Assembly: GCF_021869535.1 (NCBI RefSeq)
Contig: NW_026262690.1
Span: forward strand, 67,201,995 to 67,265,994
Reading direction: 5' to 3'
Source of the DNA: Mytilus californianus
Lineage: Eukaryota > Mollusca > Bivalvia > Mytilida > Mytilidae
Length of the DNA stretch: 64,000 bases
Numbering within the stretch: the stretch's first letter is position 1; every line of letters starts with the position of its first letter. The notes below the pieces were generated by a model. That model searched no databases. It worked only from the letters and a program-made list of their open reading frames with translations, and was not told where the DNA came from. This document shows positions 58,170 through 64,000 of this stretch, one piece after another. A program made the translations under genes and the position numbers.

Positions 58170-59085
58170 AAACATCATGGTAAAAAAATTACACAATATG
58201 AATTCGCAATAGTGTTGGATAGTTTTGTTTGATCTTTATTACTGTTACAGTTTCACAATTAAATAATTAAAATTATCACATGGTGTCGTCTTATGTCGTA
58301 TGATACAATGTATGTTATTATTTACTGTTCTGTAGTTCTGTAATTTATTTTCGCCATCCGTAATGATTGCCTAAAATGTTAACTTGGCATGCCATACATG
58401 AAAGAAATGCGGACGTGAAAGAAAGGACTTTTCACAAAAGCGTCAACGGAGATTAATAGATTCCAGGGCCACGATTTCGTCATTTATAAAACAAAATACG
58501 TGTTTCTGACGGGTAAAGTTGTACTAACATTTAATGTTGACACCATTCATTGCCATTATCAATCTGTTGAGTATAGAATTTATAGGCAAAACTTGTTTTT
58601 GTTTAGAATACACCATTCCATGGATAACATGTTTAACAAATCTGTGCAGTTTTTACACTACAAAGACATATCATATGTATGCTTCGACATGCCAATCAAC
58701 GTATGTGTCACAGTGTTCCAAATATTGAAATTTAGTCAAAAAGGAACTGTTTTAGCATGAACCAGTTATTAAATAACTTTGGTTTCAGTTAGTGATTTAC
58801 ATTCCCAAAATTTGTCTGCAGTTTGTCACAGTTCCTTCTGATTTGTGTCAAACCCCGACAATCTGCTATAATCTCACTTTAAATTCATACAATAATAAAT
58901 ACAGGAATATTCTGTGTTCCTTTCTCGTAGATGTAAAATTTGTCGTAAAAAACTAGCCATTTTAGCACGAAGAAAAGTCTTTTTGTCGAATCCAGCGAAT
59001 ACCGGAAATCATCTCCGGTCCGCAGTTCGTTTAAATATTTCGATGTTTCAATGAAAACTAACGATTTTTTTTCACCTTTTTTTAA
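58170..59085. other. No gene seen
   Basis: AT-rich. A run open for 86 codons at 58500 has no ATG start and no recognisable domain. Confidence 0.5.
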
Positions 59086-59090
59086 TTTTT

Positions 59091-59200
59091 AACTATGAGC
59101 GTACCTACGGCCCACTAAGATATTTGAACTGCATCAACATTTATATTCAAGGAATGTTAGGTTTAAATATTATCGTGGGCCGTAGGTACGCTCATAGTTT
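59091..59200. repeat. Long near-perfect inverted repeat
   Basis: 'aactatgagcgtacctacgg' plus 'cccac' is mirrored by 'gtggg' plus 'ccgtaggtacgctcatagtt', about 25 bp each, across roughly 55 bp of AT-rich loop. GC-rich arms in an AT-rich setting make it stand out. Confidence 0.9.
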
Positions 59201-60164
59201 AAAATGCAGAAAAAAATTTGGAAACTGCCATTTATCTGCCGTTTTCGCGAATCTTGAGGTGTTTACAGCAACAAAGCATGAATAATATCAGCTAAAGTTG
59301 ACAAATCTATTGATGTTTACAAAAATATAGGTTTTAAACTTTAAAAATATAGTACTATAATTTATGGCATATCACTTTTAATTTGAATCGAAATCGGGGG
59401 CCGTTCTTTGATGCTTATCGTACCTAGCTTGTCCTTTTAGTTATTTCATAAATTTATAGGATACTTATATAAAAGAGAACTTATAAATAATTTAACAAAA
59501 AAAACAGCTTGTGTTTATCTGTTTATCTTTTAAAACAAAAAAGTTATGCACATCTGTCGGGAGGAAAAATACGTCCACAAATCCGAATTTTGAGCAAATA
59601 TCTGAAATTTTGACCTCATTTTACCCAAAAAGTAGCACATGAAGGTATATTTTTTATTACATATTTGATTTAAGCAGGTAAAAAATAGCCTATATATCTT
59701 AAAGGGAAAAATTCTCACCGTCAGAAATAAACTGTTGGATATGCCCTTAATTGCCACGACAGGGACGTACATGTGAATATTTGTTAGCGAAAAGGCTCTG
59801 CTGGGTACATGATTAATACATCACCCGAGACAGAGATGATATAAGAAAATTATTGTTCATGTATGCCGCGTTTCCATTCCACTTGTTTTAAAATTACCCG
59901 ATGCCAGTGTGATAAAATCCACTAATATACCAGGCAAAACATATGAATATATAAAATGTAATAATATTAAAAAATGATTTGTTTTTCAATAAACTCGGAC
60001 TTGATCATTAAAAAAGTTTTTTTTGTTTTCAAATTATCGCATTATACATTTCATTTCTATAAGTACTGATAAAAAAGGGCGGAGACTTTAGTAATGATAA
60101 TTGACTAGATTCGTTAAACACGCCTTCCAACAGTAAGATATACAGTATAATCAAAATAAATTAT

Positions 60165-60415
60165 ACAGCCTATGCTACTTTCGAGTTTTGACCCTTTAAT
60201 GATGTGTTTAAAATAGTACAGCATATGCTACAATTTAAAAATATAGCATAGTCAATGTTTGTGATATAGCATATGCGATAAAAATGCAGCATAACCAGAC
60301 AAATATATATTGACCCTTTTGGGACGTCAAATATAGCTTATGCTACAAAGCAGCATAAGCTATATTTTATAGCTTATGCACCTCTTTTTACTTTTGACCC
60401 TTTCCGTACGCCATA
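60165..60415. repeat. Palindromic GCATATGC array (copy 2, inverted)
   Basis: Contains 'cagcatatgcta' (60219), 'tagcatatgcga', 'agcttatgctac', and 'ttttgaccctttccgtacgc' at its right border, the reverse complement of the left border at 41372. Confidence 0.85.
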
Positions 60416-60546
60416 CGTTAATGCACTTCAATGTATGCTGGAACTAGTAATATGTATTAAAATAAAACTTGAAAACTTTTATTTGAATTTTACAATATTG
60501 CATACATTTTTAAAATTTTTTATTTGCAATGGCATTTTCTACACAT

Positions 60547-60585
60547 CAAGGATTTGTATAGTAAGTCTTACTATACAAATCCTTG
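60547..60585. repeat. Perfect 39-bp palindrome
   Basis: CAAGGATTTGTATAGTAAG, one central base, then its exact reverse complement. No flanking duplication seen. Confidence 0.92.
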
Positions 60586-60589
60586 TACA

Positions 60590-60721
60590 CATCTTGTATG
60601 TTGTTTTGGGAGCATGTTTCAGTCCGACGCATTTGTGGTGAAACCACTCTAGGCAGCCATCATAAACGAGTGATGCAGCAATGTGCACGTCGGTTATAGA
60701 CTTTTCAATTCCACTCTGCAA
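60590..60721 (-). pseudogene. PHD-finger-like fragment
   Basis: Minus strand: 'YDGCLEWFHHKCVGLKHAPK' has the 'C..WFH..C.GL' core of a PHD finger, but the leading Cys pairs are missing. Probably transposon-derived. It is not the same as the finger at 6612. Confidence 0.4.
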
Positions 60722-61004
60722 TATCCTTTTTTGAAGTTATAGAAGAGGGGGTGGACAGCTTTTGAGGGGGGCGGGAGAGAAAAAAAGATTCTAAAAGTGG
60801 GAGGTGGGAGAAGGGTACCCCCTGTCCACCCCCTCATAGAAACTTTCAATGTCTGCCATGCTTCAGGTGAAAAATATTTTTCTTAACATCGAACCATTGA
60901 ACTATATTTTTCGCCTTTGGCACTACTAAACTGTAATAGTATCTGGAAGAACATTTAAAATATTAATACTTAAAACTATTTAAACACTATTTGTTGAATA
61001 ATGA

Positions 61005-61048
61005 TAATAATAATAATTATAATGATAGTAATAATAATAATAATAGTA

Positions 61049-61083
<35 letters not shown>

Positions 61084-61085
61084 AA
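61005..61085. repeat. AAT/ATT trinucleotide microsatellite
   Basis: 'aataataataataatag' followed by nearly pure (ATT)n to about 61082. The two halves are reverse complementary and could fold back. Confidence 0.9.
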
Positions 61086-61399
61086 GTTCATTTGACATCA
61101 AGGGTTTACCATAGGCATAGTTAAAAATTGCATTGAACAATGGTCCATGAATAAGAGGTCAAGGTATGGTGAACTCTTGTCAAATAGAATGTACACCTTG
61201 CAACAAATAAGGTTGACCTACGACTTATAGTAACTGAGAATCTGATGTAGTCGAGAACACTCAAGGGTAAAGTGAATCCTGTTAGATAGATCAAATACAT
61301 TTGAGTTACTGAAAATCTTCACGTTGATCCATGGACAAAAAGATCAAGATTGGACAAGTCCTGTCAAACTGACAGGTACAGTTTGATAGGTACATCATT

Positions 61400-62845
61400 A
61401 TCAATTTTCAGTGTTAAAAATAAACGTAACGACTTGCAAGTTTTACTTGAATCTAAAAGACCAGATGTCGTACTTGGAACTGAAAGTTGGCTATCAGACA
61501 AGATTCATAGCAAGTAGATTTTCCCTGATTCCTTAGGTTTTAACATCATCCGTAGGGACAGAAAAGGGGACCCACATGGAGGGGTGACCATAGCAGCACG
61601 ACATAACCTTGGCCTCACACAGAGTTTTTGTAGCAATAAAACAGAGCTGATTTCAGGAAATATCAAAATAGGACCTAGAAAATCAATATCACTCAACTGT
61701 TTCTATAGACCACCAAATAAACAAGACCCAGAATATATAGATACAGCATTGGCAGAACCCCAAAACATACGAGAGAAAAATAAGAATAACATTTTCCTAT
61801 TAGGAGGTGACTTTAATCTTCCAGACATTGCTTGGACCTCATATGATACACACAGCAATCAAGTACCAGCACAGGTCAACATAGCTTCCATTAGGATGAC
61901 TGCAGACCTAAGCGTCCAACAACTGGTGGACAAACCAACAAGAGGAGAAAATACTTTGGACCTTTTGTTTACATCACATCCAAGTCATCTCGAGAGATGT
62001 AAGACACTTCCACCAATTGGAAACAGCGACCCCGACATCGTACTATTAGACCTAGCAGCAAAAGTAACAAGACCAACCTCTGGAAAAAAGCCGATATGGA
62101 GGGAATCAAGAAAAGTCTTACTGATAACCTCACTGAATTTCAAAACGACATCGACACAATGTGGAATAATTTCAAAAACATCATCAAGAATGTAATGACC
62201 ACATATGTACCAACAAAACAGACTCAGGAGAGATACAGTCACCCTTGGATGAATGCACAGCTACAGCGAGCAAACACCAAGGTTAAAAGAACCAAAAACA
62301 CTAAAGATTGGAAACGATACAAATTCCTCAAGACAAAGTTACAGAAAGAATCCAGGGTTGCTCATGGAAAATACATGGAAGATATCATCAGCACAGAGCA
62401 CAAGGAGCAGCCAAAACGCTTCTTGTCCTACATCAAGAGCAGGAAGTAAGAATCAACAGGCATTGTAACCCTAAAAGTCAAAGATGGCCTTCTCAACATC
62501 GACACACAAACAAAAGCTTCAATATTAAACCATCAATTTCAATCGGTCTACACAAAAGAGGACATGCATAACATACCACACATGAGACCAAGTCCATTTC
62601 CAACTATGGACAATATCACAGTCAGACAGGCCTGAGTTTACAAGCTACTCCGTGGACTAAGACCGTTCAAAACCACTGGGCCTGATGAATTTCTAGCTTA
62701 TATACTTAAAAAAGCAGCGGAACATATATCACCATACCTGACTACTAGTATGCTTTACCAGAAATCTTTGGAAATCTTTAAACTTACTGTTGGAACAAAT
62801 TGTTCACAGCACCATATGGATCACTTTGACCATCACCTGATCCTA
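61400..62845 (+). pseudogene. APE-type LINE, endonuclease and start of RT, broken
   Basis: The endonuclease reads 'RPDVVLGTESWLSDKI' (about 61460), stop at 61516, then 'GVTIAARHNLG', 'SLNCFYRPPN', 'FLLGGDFNLPDIAW' (about 61795) and 'IGNSDPDIVLLDL'. The last normally reads SDH, so the catalytic His is Pro. A frame change near 62100 leads to the linker 'SHPWMNAQLQRANTKVKRTK' and 'KRFLSYIKSRK', then a degenerate RT start ('LRPFKTTGPDEF'). It stops where the LTR begins at 62848. Jockey/CR1-like on general appearance. Confidence 0.85.
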
Positions 62846-62847
62846 TG

Positions 62848-63041
62848 TGTTAAGAATTGCGCTAACGTTAAACGTACCCTTTTGCGGTGCGGCCGCTATC
62901 TTTGTGACGTCGCGTTATTGTGATGTACGATTATGTTTATTTGAATAGAAAGTTGTAATGGCAGACGTATTTATATCTATAACGCCTTAGTCAAGCTTAC
63001 GATCACGATTAATAATACACAACGCAATCCATTAAACTACA
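62848..63041 (+). mobile_element. 5' LTR of a BEL/Pao element
   Basis: TGTTAAGAATTGCGC opens and TAAACTACA closes a 194-bp block with TG...CA ends. One base later 'TGGTGCCGTTACAAACGG' begins, in the place of a primer-binding site. No second LTR is in the window, so the ends rest on the gag that follows. Confidence 0.6.
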
Positions 63042-63065
63042 TTGGTGCCGTTACAAACGGAGAGA

Positions 63066-64000
63066 ATGGACATCAGTCGATTTAAATCTTTGAGAGCGGG
63101 GAACAGAGCAGCGGTGACAAAAGTTTTTAAAAAACTGGAGGAAGCCATCGGAGATTCGCAAATAGACACGGAGGAAGTATCAACATTGCTCGACACAGTT
63201 GAGAAGAAAAAGAAGACGTTAGCCACAATAGACGAACAGATACTTAATACAGTCGAATCCGAGGATATTACTGATGAAATACTAGAAACAGATGAGTATT
63301 ATCTAGAATTAGAATTTTTTAAAATTCAAAAATTCAAAAAGTTCTTGAAACCCGTAGCACAAACCACATCTTCAATACTAGATTCCAACACCCCAGAGTT
63401 TGTTCCGTATTCAAACCCATTTACACATGCAAGTCAGCAATCATCACAATCAAGTTCGACCTCAAGTAACAACCATCGCCTACCAAAGTTATCGATTTCC
63501 AATTTTAACGGAGATATTTTACAATGGCAATATTTCTGGGATTCATACGAAACCACGATACATCACAATCACACTTTAAGGCACGTTCAGAAATTTTTGT
63601 ACTTGAAGTCTTTGCTACAATTTGATGCTGCAAACGTAATTGCAGGATTAACCATGACAAATCCAAACTATCACAAATTTAAGCAATTGAATAATTGATA
63701 AATTGCTATGGCCAACCACACAAAATCATTAATGCATATATGAGAGCACTACTTGATATACCTGCACCTAGTGATAATTTTAAAAAGTTTGAGAACATTT
63801 CACGATAAATCAGAAGCATACATACGGGGACTAGAGTCTCTCGGACAATGTCAGGAAATGTACGGATCGCTATTGATTCCAGTGATTCTCGGGAGGTAAC
63901 CGCATGAAGTACGGAAAAATATTACACGCGAAAACGGGAGCGACCGTTGGAATATTCAATCGCTTAGAAACGCAATAGTTTAAGAGATTTCTATTCAAGA
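63066..64000 (+). CDS. BEL/Pao retrotransposon gag, partial and frameshifted
   Basis: ATG 63066 ('MDISRFKSLRAGNR') opens a 210-codon frame. It has a coiled-coil-like acidic N-terminus, a Ser/Gln linker and the gag core 'LPKLSISNFNGDILQWQYFW', 'VQKFLYLKSLLQ', 'VIAGLTMTNPNY' typical of BEL/Pao (DUF1759-type). It ends at 63696-63698. The family reading resumes in other frames: 'YGQPHKIINAYMRALLDIPA' from about 63703, then 'KSEAYIRGLESLGQCQEMYG' and 'EVRKNITRENGSDRWN' to the window edge, so the copy has at least two frameshifts and two stops. Protease and RT would lie to the right. Confidence 0.85.

Noticed and set aside
63042..63065. Earlier start for the BEL gag
   Set aside because: The frame opens upstream only through a TTG within the primer-binding region; the first ATG is 63066.

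Overview
This is a eukaryotic, metazoan nuclear window. It is AT-rich, has long introns with GT-AG junctions, and is packed with transposon remnants. The dispersed repeats match, from memory, sequences that are very common in marine mussels: a family containing 'ggtcaccgtacggccttcaac', 'gtgttgcttagtctttagtt'-type tails, and elements with internal tandem units. A Mytilus-like bivalve is therefore the best guess for the host. No search was run, so this is recognition only.

Four host genes can be modelled, each with every internal junction in phase. (1) Positions 1507-7821, minus strand: the first two coding exons of cullin-4, with the rest of the gene left of the window. (2) 11836-15392, plus: a three-exon gene for a 383-residue protein with an RRM-like C-terminal region, not recognised. 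(3) 15540-27580, minus: a complete nine-exon H+/myo-inositol cotransporter (SLC2A13/HMIT-like, 578 aa). It converges on gene 2 with only 147 bp between the two stop codons, and the poly(A) signals sit 22 bp apart. (4) 31289-36251, plus: a complete five-exon thymidylate kinase (DTYMK, 244 aa) with a basic N-terminal extension that looks like a mitochondrial presequence. These four genes have unrelated housekeeping or transport roles. Only genes 2 and 3 are arranged so closely that they could influence each other.

The rest is accessory DNA. The cullin-4 intron holds a 2.7-kb element with 10-bp inverted termini and twelve internal ~131-bp units, and a dead pogo/Tigger-like transposase with a PHD-like tail. 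At least six decayed reverse-transcriptase fragments of Penelope-like type lie at 8.9-10.6, 23.9-25.0, 28.3-29.6, 31.8-32.2, 45.9 and 54.9 kb. The transporter and kinase introns carry several inverted-repeat elements. One lies six bases from a splice donor and has a perfect 5-bp target duplication.

From 36.3 kb to the right edge I see no host gene. This half holds a 1.5-kb hAT-like element with an 8-bp target duplication, palindromic GCATATGC arrays, a 62-bp minisatellite that has been split by a repeat insertion, several MITE-like hairpins, tRNA-derived SINE candidates, a broken APE-type LINE, and the 5' LTR plus gag start of a BEL/Pao retrotransposon running off the window.

I see no CRISPR, operon or bacterial feature, and nothing that is convincingly a wholly new system. 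The most useful observations are structural: element boundaries with target duplications, overlapping 3' ends, and the putative dual-targeted kinase.
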